A DNA stretch of 49,068 bases from Terriglobia bacterium (GCA_020072565.1 JAIQGI010000014.1:80327-129394), one strand, 5' to 3'; numbered from the stretch's first letter, positions 17,755 to 26,697 are shown. A program made the numbers and translations. Notes: generated by a model from the letters alone, not told the origin.

Positions 17755-18026
17755 CTCTCTTCTCCGAATTTGTCAGCGAAAAGCTGCCCGATCGCTTCGT
17801 CGGCTTCGATCTCGTCGGCACCGCTGATGGAAACCACGAGCCTCGTCCCGCGCGCGGCGGCGAGCATCAAAACCCCAAGAATGCTCTTGCCGTCGATGGC
17901 CTGGCGGTAGCCGTCCCGGGCCAGGTGGATGTCGCTGCGGAAACGGGAAGTCAGGTGGACGAGTTTCGCCGCAGCCCGAGCGTGCAATCCCAGCTTGTTT
18001 TCCACCACAAGAACCCGTCGGATCAT
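17751..18026 (-). CDS. ptsH: Phosphocarrier protein HPr
   Basis: A 91-residue HPr. The EI-dependent phosphorylation site is GLHARAA with His15. The HprK site appears as DGKSILGVL, with Ser48 in the place of Ser46 of classic HPr. Both sites are intact, so it can be a substrate of both EI and the HPr kinase encoded in this block. The start ATG at 18026 overlaps the EIIA stop (ATGA); the open frame extends 17 codons upstream into the EIIA gene but the family begins here. It hands phosphate from EI to the mannose-type EIIA. Confidence 0.94.
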   Translation of the reverse strand: MIRRVLVVENKLGLHARAAAKLVHLTSRFRSDIHLARDGYRQAIDGKSILGVLMLAAARGTRLVVSISGADEIEADEAIGQLFADKFGEES

Positions 18027-18421
18027 GTCGACAAAAAGTCGCTGGCCATGGCGATGCTTGACCGCCCTTGCTCGCATACAGTGCGTGCCAGAGCTTCGAG
18101 GGTTTCCCCTTCTTTTTGGCTCGCGATTTTTATGATCATGGGCAAGTTGGCTCCCGTTACAATATCCACTTTCCCCGGCTCGTGAAAGGAAAAAGCGATA
18201 TTCGAAGGGGTGCCTCCGAACATGTCCGTCAGTATAAGAACGCCGGAGCCGCTTGCCACATCCGCAAGGCGCCGCTCGATTTCACTGCGCGCGTCGTTCA
18301 CATCGTCGTGCCACCCGATAGAAACCGCTTGTATGTGCGAGATCTCGCCAACGATCATCTCCGCCGCCGCCAGCAGTTCCTGCGCGAGATGCCCATGGGT
18401 CACGACCAATGCACCGATCAT
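18023..18421 (-). CDS. PTS mannose-type EIIA domain protein
   Basis: A 132-residue stand-alone EIIA of the mannose/sorbose (ManX N-terminal) family. It starts MIGALVVTHGHLAQELL, with the phospho-accepting His9. The conserved GVLILTDMFGGTPSNIAF segment (about 68-85) completes the fold. No EIIB, EIIC or EIID genes are present, so phosphate delivered by HPr is probably used for signalling rather than sugar uptake. It lies between rapZ and HPr, with 15 bases to rapZ and a 4-base overlap with HPr, in the position where proteobacteria carry ptsN or a mannose-type EIIA. Confidence 0.9.
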   Translation of the reverse strand: MIGALVVTHGHLAQELLAAAEMIVGEISHIQAVSIGWHDDVNDARSEIERRLADVASGSGVLILTDMFGGTPSNIAFSFHEPGKVDIVTGANLPMIIKIASQKEGETLEALARTVCEQGRSSIAMASDFLST

Positions 18422-18436
18422 AGCACTCCCTGTGGA

Positions 18437-19324
18437 TCATGAACTCGTTTGAGGAAGCCGGCCCTGCCCCTCATCTCGGTGCCGGACTTTTATGGTCACG
18501 CTCCGAATTTTCAGCAGCCTGGCCAGCTCTTCGACCACATATACTGACCGATGGCGCCCTCCGGTGCAACCAATGCCCACAGTAAGGTAGGCCTTCCCTT
18601 CCTTGACATACAAGGGGATCAGGAATTTCAGAAAATCCAAAACTCGTCGGATAAACTCATCCGTTTCCGGGTGAGAGCGCATGTACTTCGCAACTTCGCG
18701 GTGCCGCCCGCTGAGCATGCGCAGCCCGGCAACAAAGAACGGATTCGGCAGGAAGCGCACGTCAAACAGCAGGTCGCTCTCGAGGGGAACGCCATGCTTG
18801 TAGCCGAAACTCACCAGATAGACGATGAGCTTTTCCGTCCGGGGATGTTCCCGGAAGCGGTCCATCACCAGTGCCTTGACCTCGTGGATCGAATACCCCG
18901 AGGTGTCGATGATGACATCAGCACGCTCCCGGATGGCGCGCAGGCGTTTGCGCTCGAGGCGGATCGCCTGACTCAGCGTCTTGTCCCCCGTGAGCGGGTG
19001 GGGCCGCCGGGTCTCGCTGAACCGCCGCAACAGAACTTCGTCGCGCGCCTCCAGATACAGTACGAAGAGACGAAACTCATATTCGCGCAAGCTCGAGAGC
19101 ATTTTTTCCAGATCGCGCAGCTTCTCACCGGCGCGGATGTCAATCACGAGCGCAGCACGTTCGACCTCGCCGCCGCTGACGTGGATTCCCTCGATGAATT
19201 TGGGAATCAGCGGCACCGGAAGGTTGTCGATGCAGAAAAAACCCAGATCCTCAAAGGCCTTGAGAACGGTCCCTTTACCGGAACCGCTCATTCCTGTCAC
19301 GACTACCAGTTCTTGAAGGCTCAT
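18437..19324 (-). CDS. rapZ: RNase adapter/nucleotide-binding protein RapZ
   Basis: A 295-residue RapZ/YvcJ family protein. Walker A is GMSGSGKGT (residues 11-19), followed by AFEDLGFFCIDNLPVPLIPKF. The C-terminal half has the signature GIGCTGGRHRSVYVVEELA and the FLPNPFF motif. In enterobacteria RapZ controls glucosamine-6-phosphate synthase through small RNAs; in Firmicutes YvcJ binds nucleotides, so its target here is unknown. Linkage to hprK and the PTS genes is a very common arrangement. It is 15 bases upstream of the EIIA gene and follows hprK after about 110 bases. Confidence 0.95.
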   Translation of the reverse strand: MSLQELVVVTGMSGSGKGTVLKAFEDLGFFCIDNLPVPLIPKFIEGIHVSGGEVERAALVIDIRAGEKLRDLEKMLSSLREYEFRLFVLYLEARDEVLLRRFSETRRPHPLTGDKTLSQAIRLERKRLRAIRERADVIIDTSGYSIHEVKALVMDRFREHPRTEKLIVYLVSFGYKHGVPLESDLLFDVRFLPNPFFVAGLRMLSGRHREVAKYMRSHPETDEFIRRVLDFLKFLIPLYVKEGKAYLTVGIGCTGGRHRSVYVVEELARLLKIRSVTIKVRHRDEGQGRLPQTSS

Positions 19325-19435
19325 GATGCGCTCGAAAGTTCCGGGCGAAAAGGGGACGTCCCGATCAGACGGTTCAGAACAGGCTACAGGAGCAGGAGGC
19401 CCGGAAAATCAGCATGAATCGCTGGTCGCAAGCAG

Positions 19436-20392
19436 CTAGCAAGGGGACCCGCTTCCGGTTTCGCTCCCGAGCAGTTCACCTGACAGCTGATAGCCGCGTT
19501 TACGCAGCAACTGGGTACGCGCAGCCACCTCGACCAGCGTGGACACATTCCGGCCCGGCGCGACCGGCATTTCGATTACAGGCATCGGCACTCCCAGGAT
19601 CTCGACTGTCGGACGATCAAGTCCCAGTCGGTCATATTCACCTTCCGGCTTCCATCGTTCCAACCGAACAACAAGGTCCAGGGCATGGGTTTGCCCCGTC
19701 GCCGAAACGCCGAACAACTCCTTAATGTCGATGATCCCGAGGCCCCGCAATTCCATATGATGCTTTAAAACAGGCCCGCCTGCCCCGATCAGGCCGTTGA
19801 TGCCGCGACGGGTGATCTCCACGCTGTCGTCGGCAATCAGGCGGTGCCCCCGCAACACAAGTTCCAGGGCGCACTCGCTCTTGCCGATTCCTGAGGGCCC
19901 CAGAATCAGAACCCCCAATCCGAAGACCTCTATGAAAACGCCGTGAATCGTGGTGCGCGGAGCCAGGCGCACTTCAAGAAAATCGCTGATCCTCCGGATG
20001 GCTACTGAACTTAATGCCGCCGTACGCAGCAACGCGATGCCGCTTTCGCGGGCCAGTTCCAGAAAGCCCGGAGGCACATCCAGCCCTTTGGTAATGACGA
20101 TGCAGCAGATCTTAAGGCGGCCCAACCTGCGGATCGATTTCTCGCAGGCTGCCGGCTCCAAGATCCTGAGATAATTCATTTCACTCCCGCCGAGCAGTTG
20201 CACCCGGTCGGGATGGATGTAGTCCGTGTAACCGGCGAGCGCCAAACCAAGCTTCTGGATGCGCGGGGAGCGAATCTGGTGTGCCATCCCCTCGCCCCCG
20301 TAAATCACATCGAGTTCCAGTCCTAACTCAGGCGCAAGCGCGAACTCCGCTACAGTAATGCTCTCCGGCTGGCTTCCTTCCTGCTCAAGCAT
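19436..20392 (-). CDS. hprK: HPr kinase/phosphorylase
   Basis: A 318-residue bifunctional enzyme that phosphorylates HPr on its seryl site with ATP or pyrophosphate and removes the phosphate by phosphorolysis. The N-terminal domain ends near residue 130. The P-loop is GPSGIGKSE near 167, followed by LIADDSVEI, and the family signature ELRGLGIIDIKELFG is present. The presence of both this enzyme and an HPr with a seryl site points to metabolic-state sensing. It takes the place of ptsN in the otherwise proteobacteria-like rpoN cluster. The gap to hpf is 23 bases. Confidence 0.95.
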   Translation of the reverse strand: MLEQEGSQPESITVAEFALAPELGLELDVIYGGEGMAHQIRSPRIQKLGLALAGYTDYIHPDRVQLLGGSEMNYLRILEPAACEKSIRRLGRLKICCIVITKGLDVPPGFLELARESGIALLRTAALSSVAIRRISDFLEVRLAPRTTIHGVFIEVFGLGVLILGPSGIGKSECALELVLRGHRLIADDSVEITRRGINGLIGAGGPVLKHHMELRGLGIIDIKELFGVSATGQTHALDLVVRLERWKPEGEYDRLGLDRPTVEILGVPMPVIEMPVAPGRNVSTLVEVAARTQLLRKRGYQLSGELLGSETGSGSPC

Positions 20393-20415
20393 GGCATCCC
20401 GGTATTGCGCTCAAA

Positions 20416-20955
20416 CTACTCCTGAATCAGGCCGAACGACCCGTCCTTGCGCCGATAGATGACATTCACGGATCCGGATTCCACGTTGCGAAAAACCACG
20501 AACGGGTAATCAGACTGGCCCAGTTCGACAGCTGCCTCCTCGACGGCCATCGGCTTCCTAGGGACAATTTCCTCACGGATTGCGACCCTCCGGTCGGTGC
20601 GCCCCGTCGATTTGGCACGGGCGAACCCTGACCTCTCTTCCACTGACTTGGCCTTCGCTTTCTGACGCTTAGTTTCGATCAGCCGGCCCTTGTTCTTGAT
20701 CGCCTGACGTTCGAGCTTTTCGATGGCGCGCACGATGGATGAATACATGTCGCCGGTCTCGCCCTTCCCCGTCAGATCCAGAAGCTTCGACTTGAGAAGG
20801 ATCTCCGCCGTGTGCCGTTGCTTCTCGACGTCGATGATTACATGAAAACTGGCATCCTCACCGAAGAACTTGCCGAACTTGCGCAATCTCTTCATGACAT
20901 ACGATCGGATGGCGGTCGTGATAACGACATGCCGTCCTGTGATCTCCACATTCAT
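20416..20955 (-). CDS. hpf: Ribosome hibernation promoting factor, long form
   Basis: A 179-residue long HPF. The N-terminal S30AE/YfiA domain (about 1-100; MNVEITGRHVVITTAIRSYV, KLRKFGKFFGED, DMYSSIVRAIEKLERQ) binds the decoding centre. A basic, disordered linker (about 100-125) is followed by the C-terminal domain (PMAVEEAAVELGQSDYPFVVFRN, VIYRRKDGSFGLIQ) that dimerises ribosomes into 100S particles. It lies between rpoN and hprK, the same place hpf occupies in the proteobacterial rpoN operon, and is probably expressed in slow growth. Confidence 0.95.
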   Translation of the reverse strand: MNVEITGRHVVITTAIRSYVMKRLRKFGKFFGEDASFHVIIDVEKQRHTAEILLKSKLLDLTGKGETGDMYSSIVRAIEKLERQAIKNKGRLIETKRQKAKAKSVEERSGFARAKSTGRTDRRVAIREEIVPRKPMAVEEAAVELGQSDYPFVVFRNVESGSVNVIYRRKDGSFGLIQE

Positions 20956-20979
20956 CTATCGATCCTTTCAATTGGCGGT

Positions 20980-21096
20980 AACCGGCAGGCAGTAGGCGGA
21001 GGGGCAGTTGGAAATCTGGTAGCGCTTGCTTCGCCTTCTGCGAAGTTGATCCTAGCCGCCTTGCACTGGCGACTGCCGGCTTCCTGCTGCCTACTG
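20980..21096. repeat. Imperfect inverted repeat between hpf and rpoN
   Basis: Outer arms rich in GGCAGGCAGTAGGC on one side and the near-complement (CTGCTGCCTACTG) on the other flank a short inner stem (CTTCGC with GCGAAG). The arms hold CAGTAGGCAG-type motifs often seen in dispersed intergenic repeats. It lies in the only larger gap (135 bases) inside the lpt-rpoN-hprK block and overlaps the last few bases of rpoN. Confidence 0.45.
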
Positions 21097-22542
21097 TTGT
21101 AGGAGATAACCGATCTTCCGTTCGCGAGAGCCCGGGATTTGCATCTGCTCCCGATATTTGGCCACGGTACGCCTTGTGATGAAGATGTTGTCGCGCCGCA
21201 GCAATTGCCCGATCTGATTGTCAGAGTATGGTTTCCCTTTGTTTTCGTTATCGATCAGTTTTCTGATCTTTAGTTTTACTTGCACAATCGAGAGTTCTTC
21301 TCCGTCCGGGCTCTCCACTCCCATGGTGAAAAACTTTCGCAATTCCATCACCCCTTGCGGAGTGTCGACATACTTGTTTGTCACGACCCGGCTGATTGTC
21401 GAGCTGTGCACGCCAAGCTCGCTTGCGACATCCTTGATCAGCATGGGTCGCAGGGCTGAGGGTCCGCGTTCGAGAAACTCCTGCTGCCGGTTCACAATGC
21501 ACTCGCACACCCTGTATATCGTGCGTTTCCTTTGACTTACGCTTCTCAGCAGATCAACGGCAGAGCGAAATTTCTCACGCAGGAAAGCCTTCGTTTCGGC
21601 ACTCACACCGTTGCTTCTGAGGAGTTCCCGATAACTCGAGTTCAAGCGCAGCTGCGGCATGCCCTCGTCATTCTGGATGATGACAAACTCTCCGCCGACT
21701 TTGGCAATGGTAACCTCCGGCTGCACGTAGTTGACATTCTGGGGATTGTACTTCTGTCCGGGTTTCGGGATCAGATGCTTGATGCCGTCAACCGCCTGCA
21801 GTACCGCTTCAAACGTGGACCCTGTGCGGGCAGCAAGGTCCTTGAACTTGTGATTTTCCAGAAGTGGGAGGTGTTCGCCCACAATTTTCGCGGCAAGGCT
21901 GTCCTTCAGGCCTCGTGCTTCAAGTTGAAGTAGAAGGCACTCCCGGAGATCCCGTGACGCCACGCCGATCGGGTCGAAGCTCTGTACCAATCTGAGCGCA
22001 GCCTCCGCCTCCTCCGGGGTGGCCATGGTCAGATCGCACAACTCTTCCATGCTCAGGAGCAAATACCCGTCTTCATCCAGGTTACCAATGATTTGACGCG
22101 CGATCTCCGCAGTGCGCTCGTCGGCGTCAGACAAGCCCAGTTGCGATGTCAGGTGATCGGTGAGCGAAGGGAGCCGCACGAGAAAAGTCTCGAACGACGG
22201 CTTTTCGGAATCCTCGACCTCCCGATTCTTGTAGCCTGTGTCCAGATATTCGCCGAAAAAGTACTGGAAATCGATTTCCTCGAAGGAATCTCTTTCTCGA
22301 TCCCTTGTCTCCGGCGGCGTCTCGGCAACTTTCTCCTCGGCGCTTAACTCCTTCGGCGGTTCCGGCTCGGTAATCTCCTCAAGAATCGGGTTCTCGACCA
22401 GTGCTTGGGTGAGCATATCCTGCAGTTCCAGCTTGTTGAGCTGAAGCAATTCGATTTTCTGCAAAAGGGAAGGTGTAAGCGCAAGCCGCTGGGTCAGCCG
22501 CAAGTCGAGGGATTGCCGCAAATTCTGTCGCCGATTGTTCAT
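21091..22542 (-). CDS. rpoN: RNA polymerase sigma-54 factor
   Basis: A 483-residue sigma-54. Region I (about 1-50; SLDLRLTQRLALTPSLLQKI and LELQDMLTQALVENPILEE) contacts activators. An acidic linker (about 50-110) follows, then the core-binding domain (IGNLDEDGYLLLSMEEL, SFDPIGVASRDLRECLLLQ). The helix-turn-helix (ASELGVHSSTISRVVTNKYV) and the RpoN box (RRTVAKYREQMQIP, near residue 460) that reads the -24 element complete it. Sigma-54 promoters need an AAA+ enhancer-binding protein, none of which is in this window. It follows lptB after three bases. Confidence 0.96.
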   Translation of the reverse strand: MNNRRQNLRQSLDLRLTQRLALTPSLLQKIELLQLNKLELQDMLTQALVENPILEEITEPEPPKELSAEEKVAETPPETRDRERDSFEEIDFQYFFGEYLDTGYKNREVEDSEKPSFETFLVRLPSLTDHLTSQLGLSDADERTAEIARQIIGNLDEDGYLLLSMEELCDLTMATPEEAEAALRLVQSFDPIGVASRDLRECLLLQLEARGLKDSLAAKIVGEHLPLLENHKFKDLAARTGSTFEAVLQAVDGIKHLIPKPGQKYNPQNVNYVQPEVTIAKVGGEFVIIQNDEGMPQLRLNSSYRELLRSNGVSAETKAFLREKFRSAVDLLRSVSQRKRTIYRVCECIVNRQQEFLERGPSALRPMLIKDVASELGVHSSTISRVVTNKYVDTPQGVMELRKFFTMGVESPDGEELSIVQVKLKIRKLIDNENKGKPYSDNQIGQLLRRDNIFITRRTVAKYREQMQIPGSRERKIGYLLQQ

Positions 22543-22545
22543 CGC

Positions 22546-23277
22546 TTAGTTGAGCCTGAAGTTTTCGCCGAGGTAGACTTTTCTGACTTCATCGTCACTC
22601 GTCAATTCCTCGGGGGAACCTTCACGTAAGATCTTGCCCTCGTTTATTATATAGGCGCGATCCGTGATATTCAAAGTTTCCCGCACATTATGATCGGTAA
22701 CCAGAACGCCGATTTCGCGATTCTTCAATTGCCCAATAATTCTCTGAATATCCAGCACGGCCAGAGGATCGATCCCGGCAAACGGCTCGTCCAAAAGTAC
22801 AAACTTCGGCGTCAGGACAAGAGCCCGCGCAATTTCCAGGCGACGCCGCTCACCCCCGGAGAGCGTATACGCTCCCTGTCGGCGCAGGGACGCAATGCCA
22901 AACTCCTCAAGCAACCCCGTAACCCGTTCCTCCTGCTCTTCGGGCGAAACAGGCAGGGTCTCTGCAATGCTATGGAGATTCTCTTCCACCGTCAATTTTC
23001 TGAAAGCGGACGGCTCCTGAGGAAGATAGCTGATTCCCGATCGTGCCCTCTGGTACATCGGCAAGCCGGTGATATCGGAGCCGTTGAGCAGGACCTTCCC
23101 CGCATCGGGTGAGATCAAACCGACAACCATGTAAAAGGTAGTGGTTTTTCCGGCCCCGTTGGGGCCCAGAAGTCCCACTACTTCGCCTTGCCTGAGCTCG
23201 AGACAAACCTCGCTGACAACCCTCCTGCCTCGGTAAGACTTCTCCAAACCCAAGGCCTGCAACTTGTGATTATTCAT
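22546..23277 (-). CDS. lptB: LPS export ABC transporter ATPase LptB
   Basis: A 243-residue ATPase that powers extraction of LPS from the inner membrane through LptFG and LptC. Walker A is [16 protein letters not shown]. The Q-loop and LptB-typical block reads [20 protein letters not shown], the signature is [15 protein letters not shown], and Walker B is [13 protein letters not shown], which distinguishes it from other branched-chain-like ATPases. It is three bases upstream of rpoN and 35 bases downstream of the lptC/lptA gene. lptF and lptG are not in this window. Confidence 0.95.
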   Translation of the reverse strand: MNNHKLQALGLEKSYRGRRVVSEVCLELRQGEVVGLLGPNGAGKTTTFYMVVGLISPDAGKVLLNGSDITGLPMYQRARSGISYLPQEPSAFRKLTVEENLHSIAETLPVSPEEQEERVTGLLEEFGIASLRRQGAYTLSGGERRRLEIARALVLTPKFVLLDEPFAGIDPLAVLDIQRIIGQLKNREIGVLVTDHNVRETLNITDRAYIINEGKILREGSPEELTSDDEVRKVYLGENFRLN

Positions 23278-23312
23278 CGTAAGTAATGCAATATCAATAT
23301 GTTATATCAGGA

Positions 23313-25808
23313 TTAGCGACCCAGCAAGATCCTATCATCGGCGGTAAAAAATGTCAATCGAGGTGCTGAGGACGTTCTCTTTTCCTTCTTGACATAATCT
23401 GTTATGGTCGCTGGGCTTCCGGTCACAATGAACTTCCCCTCGGCAGGAAAATATTCCGCCTCCAGACCATTCACTTCCCTGCCAGGCTGTGTAATTACAA
23501 GGTTTCCTCGCGCAATCGACCGCTCGACCTGCCTCCCTTCCGAGTCCAGGAAGACATCCATACTGTCGGCACGAAGCCTGGTCTTGGCCGAGTCGAGCAC
23601 GACACCGCCCGCATAGTGGATACTGTTCGCAGCTCTGGAGTATTGAAGTCCGGCACTTCGAATCAGGACGGGGTCATTCTCTTTTGCCTTATCGTCTCCC
23701 TTGCCCGTCTGAGGTTGGCCTCCCAGGAGGGACTTCCCCGGACCCGCACTTCCGAACCGAAGTATGAGATGCCTGACATTTCCCTCTGCTTCGACGCGAT
23801 TTCCCTTGTTCTGTATTACCAGGGATTGGGCTTGAAGCTGACCGTCCGCCGAAAGCAGGTGCACGTTGCCGGTGTAGCGGGCCTCGGCCTGTTCCGTCCT
23901 GTACTGCATCTCGTCGGCGGTCACGATGACCGAGGAGGATGCGTCCGAGGATGCAGTCAGGAAACCCTGGGGATTTCCTGCCGCAGACTTGAGGGTGGAA
24001 CGGACTTGGCGCCGGACCGTCAGTATCTTCCCGGTTCGATCATACTCCATGAGTTCGCCGCTGGTGGAGGAGTCAGGGTCGGTAAAGCTCGGACCATCGC
24101 TCAAGACAAGCTTCTCGGTCGCTGCAGAAAAATCGCAAGTTCCGGACTTGGCGGTTCTGATTCCATCCTGATAGACAAAGCCGCCTGACTGGGTGATCGT
24201 TTCGGCACTCCCATCTGCTTCTTTGAATTTAGCCCTGATGTTCGAACTCGAAGTGTGGAACTCGTCAGGCTGTCCTTGAGTCCCGGCTTCCGCGGGCCTG
24301 CTATAAAACACCTGTACGTGCCCGTCCCCCGCCATGGATTGCAGGCGATTGTTCCCGGGATAGAAAAAGAAATCGACCCGATCACACTGCAGGCGCCGCA
24401 CCTGAAGGCTGCCAGGCCCCGGCTTTGGGATTGCGTTCAATGTCACCCCGCCGCCGGCTGTTCCGGATTGCAGCGAATCTCCTTTTTCGGAGTAGCGCAT
24501 GGTCAACGAGGAGGCTGAGAGAGACCGGCCGGGTTCCGCGGCACTTCGGCCGGGAGATCTCCATTGGACGGTCCGCTCGGCCTGCAGCTCACGCGGAACG
24601 CTTCGACCCTCGAGATCGCGAAACGCGACCCGAATATCCTCTGCCTGCAGTTCATCGGGCGCTGCGGTTCCACCGCCGATTTTCAGGCTGGCGTGGTCGC
24701 GGATATGCATGCTTTCGAGAATGTTGCCCTCCGGCACGAACACGGCTTCGAGCCAGTCTCCCCCGCCTTCCATGCCCTGCACTTCACGCTTGAACTCAAA
24801 GCGCACGCCCTGCTGGCTCTGAATTACGCGCGGCAGGCCTTTGACGGGATCCATGGTCAGATGGATCTGGGAGCCCGCAAGTTTCTGCCCTCCATCGGGA
24901 GACTTCAGTGAAAAGCTCGCCAGCCCAGAGAGGTGGATGTTTTCGAGTGCTTTCGATTCAAACCCGATGCCGAAGGTGATGATTTCGCCGCGCAGCGTGC
25001 GCACGTTATCTTGATCGGCAGACTCATAGATAGCATTTCCACGGCTGGCCAGGCTGGTAAGGTGTTTCTTGTCCGGGCTGAAAGTGGCTTCGATGCGATC
25101 CCCTGCGAGGGACCCGGCGGCAGATACAATACGCGCAGCTCCCTGCAGGCGTATGAGATGCTCCTGTTCCGAGTAGTACCCCTGCTGCGACGTGAGCTGA
25201 TACTCCTCGAGGATCGACGACCCTTTGGTGCCCACGGCACGCCGATGCACTACAAATGCGAGATCGCTCAACAGCTCAATCCGCCTGCGCGCGTTGTCGT
25301 AGCGTACACCCTTGGCTGTTCCGGACGCCTGTGGAGAGGTGAGCCGCAATCGGTCGTCCGAATGGCCGGTCTGATCACCGATGCTGTAATAGAGCGTTTC
25401 CATGCGCAGTTCGATGTCCCTGCCCAGGCGAAGACGGACATCACCGGAAAAAAACGCCTGCTTGCGGACCCGGTCATACCACCCCATGTTGCTGCTGATG
25501 TGGTTGCGCTCGCTGCCGTCCGGGTTGAAATCATTTGCGTCGATGCCCTCGAGAAACTCCTTGTCTTCACGGGTTGTCAACAGCTTCTTCGCACTGACTT
25601 TGAACTTGGTGACCCCCTTCTCGGTCGCTGAGTATTTGACGTCTGTCGCCGAGCGGAGCAATTCGGGGCTCAGGATCTGAGTCGTCGGCTTGATAATGTC
25701 GCGGCGGCGGCGCCAGATCTGGACATAGTTCACCAGAACGGCAAGCGACACCAGCGCGATCAGGCCGAGCAGAAGCCTGCGCAAAAGTCTGACCTGGTAT
25801 ACCTGCAA
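23313..25808 (-). CDS. lptC: Large LptC/LptA (OstA)-type LPS transport protein
   Basis: An 831-residue protein with one N-terminal membrane anchor (about residues 8-28) and a long periplasmic beta-jellyroll part. After the anchor an LptC-like domain (about 40-220; VKYSATEKGVTKFKVSAKKL, HISSNMGWYDRVRKQAFFSGDVRLR) is followed by repeated OstA/LptA units. The clearest are VTADEMQYRTEQAEARYTGNV, QLQAQSLVIQNKGNRVEAEG and, near the end, RLRADSMDVFLDSEGRQVE with ARGNLVITQPGREV. Ordinary LptC and LptA are each under 200 residues. One chain here may replace both and bridge part of the periplasm. lptB follows after 35 bases. Confidence 0.85.
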   Translation of the reverse strand: MQVYQVRLLRRLLLGLIALVSLAVLVNYVQIWRRRRDIIKPTTQILSPELLRSATDVKYSATEKGVTKFKVSAKKLLTTREDKEFLEGIDANDFNPDGSERNHISSNMGWYDRVRKQAFFSGDVRLRLGRDIELRMETLYYSIGDQTGHSDDRLRLTSPQASGTAKGVRYDNARRRIELLSDLAFVVHRRAVGTKGSSILEEYQLTSQQGYYSEQEHLIRLQGAARIVSAAGSLAGDRIEATFSPDKKHLTSLASRGNAIYESADQDNVRTLRGEIITFGIGFESKALENIHLSGLASFSLKSPDGGQKLAGSQIHLTMDPVKGLPRVIQSQQGVRFEFKREVQGMEGGGDWLEAVFVPEGNILESMHIRDHASLKIGGGTAAPDELQAEDIRVAFRDLEGRSVPRELQAERTVQWRSPGRSAAEPGRSLSASSLTMRYSEKGDSLQSGTAGGGVTLNAIPKPGPGSLQVRRLQCDRVDFFFYPGNNRLQSMAGDGHVQVFYSRPAEAGTQGQPDEFHTSSSNIRAKFKEADGSAETITQSGGFVYQDGIRTAKSGTCDFSAATEKLVLSDGPSFTDPDSSTSGELMEYDRTGKILTVRRQVRSTLKSAAGNPQGFLTASSDASSSVIVTADEMQYRTEQAEARYTGNVHLLSADGQLQAQSLVIQNKGNRVEAEGNVRHLILRFGSAGPGKSLLGGQPQTGKGDDKAKENDPVLIRSAGLQYSRAANSIHYAGGVVLDSAKTRLRADSMDVFLDSEGRQVERSIARGNLVITQPGREVNGLEAEYFPAEGKFIVTGSPATITDYVKKEKRTSSAPRLTFFTADDRILLGR

Positions 25809-25971
25809 TGGAACTCCCGACGCCTACATGACAAAGAGATTACTAATCACTCATTGCCCGCAACGACAAAACGCCTGCAATCAAGACAGGAGCAATCATG
25901 AAATATTTGTGGAATTCGCGGCAGGTTTTTGAAGTCCGGCTTGAGATGCACGGGCGCTCCACCTCGAGACG

Positions 25972-26697
25972 CTACTTCGAGATCCCCATCGCATAGAAAT
26001 TGAGGGGCACGACTTCCTTGGTCATCACCTTCACGTTCCAGATGTATCTGCGGACTATGTTGTCACTCGTCTGCACAAACGTCACGCTCACGTAGTAGGA
26101 CTCCTCACCCTTGTTGGACGCCGACCAGTCCTGGAACTTTAGAGTCGGATCAGTTCCCTTGATCATAGCCGCGAGCGTCTGGTTCGAATTTACCAGGATG
26201 TCGTAGGCCTCCTGCTCGCTCTTCCCTTTCTTATATTGCGAATCGGCTCCGGCGCCGGCGGCCGCTTGCCCGCCCGTCGCCGCCGGTTCGGAGGGAGCGG
26301 GGACAGCTTTCGAGGCCGGCTTTCCCTTCGCGGCGGGGGGTGTGAAATCGATTGCCGGGGGAGTGGTCTGATCGCCCCCTACGGCAAACCGGACTTGCGG
26401 CCGCGGCGACACTTCGATATTCGGGAGATAGGAGGGGCGCACTTGCTGGGAGCGTTCATACTCGTGCGGAAAGGGTTCATGGTTCTCCCCAACCACCGCT
26501 TTGGCAGGAGCCTGAGGAACCGGCTCCCCGGCAGCTGCGGACCGCAAAGTCTCGACTCGTGAACGCAACCGCTGCCGCAAGGACGGCACCCCGACTATGG
26601 GAAGGCCGGCGATGGTTACGAAGATGAGCAGGCCCAGATAGATTTTCCGGTGATAACCCGATCGTCCTGAGATGTGCCGGGTGGTCATGTTTTGCAT
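25972..26697 (-). CDS. Membrane-anchored protein of unknown function
   Basis: About 241 residues. A basic N-terminus is followed by one membrane segment (about residues 18-38; YLGLLIFVTIAGLPIVGVP). A Pro/Ala-rich spacer (about 60-155) and a compact C-terminal domain (about 155-241; AYDILVNSNQTLAAMIKGTD, YYVSVTFVQTSDNIVRRYIW) follow. Topology predicts an inner-membrane anchor with a periplasmic domain. It lies between prfB and the LPS-transport gene on the same strand. I do not recognise the family. The start is uncertain: the ATG at 26709 lies directly against an AAGGAG, so 26697 is used, although its spacing is long. Confidence 0.6.
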   Translation of the reverse strand: MQNMTTRHISGRSGYHRKIYLGLLIFVTIAGLPIVGVPSLRQRLRSRVETLRSAAAGEPVPQAPAKAVVGENHEPFPHEYERSQQVRPSYLPNIEVSPRPQVRFAVGGDQTTPPAIDFTPPAAKGKPASKAVPAPSEPAATGGQAAAGAGADSQYKKGKSEQEAYDILVNSNQTLAAMIKGTDPTLKFQDWSASNKGEESYYVSVTFVQTSDNIVRRYIWNVKVMTKEVVPLNFYAMGISK

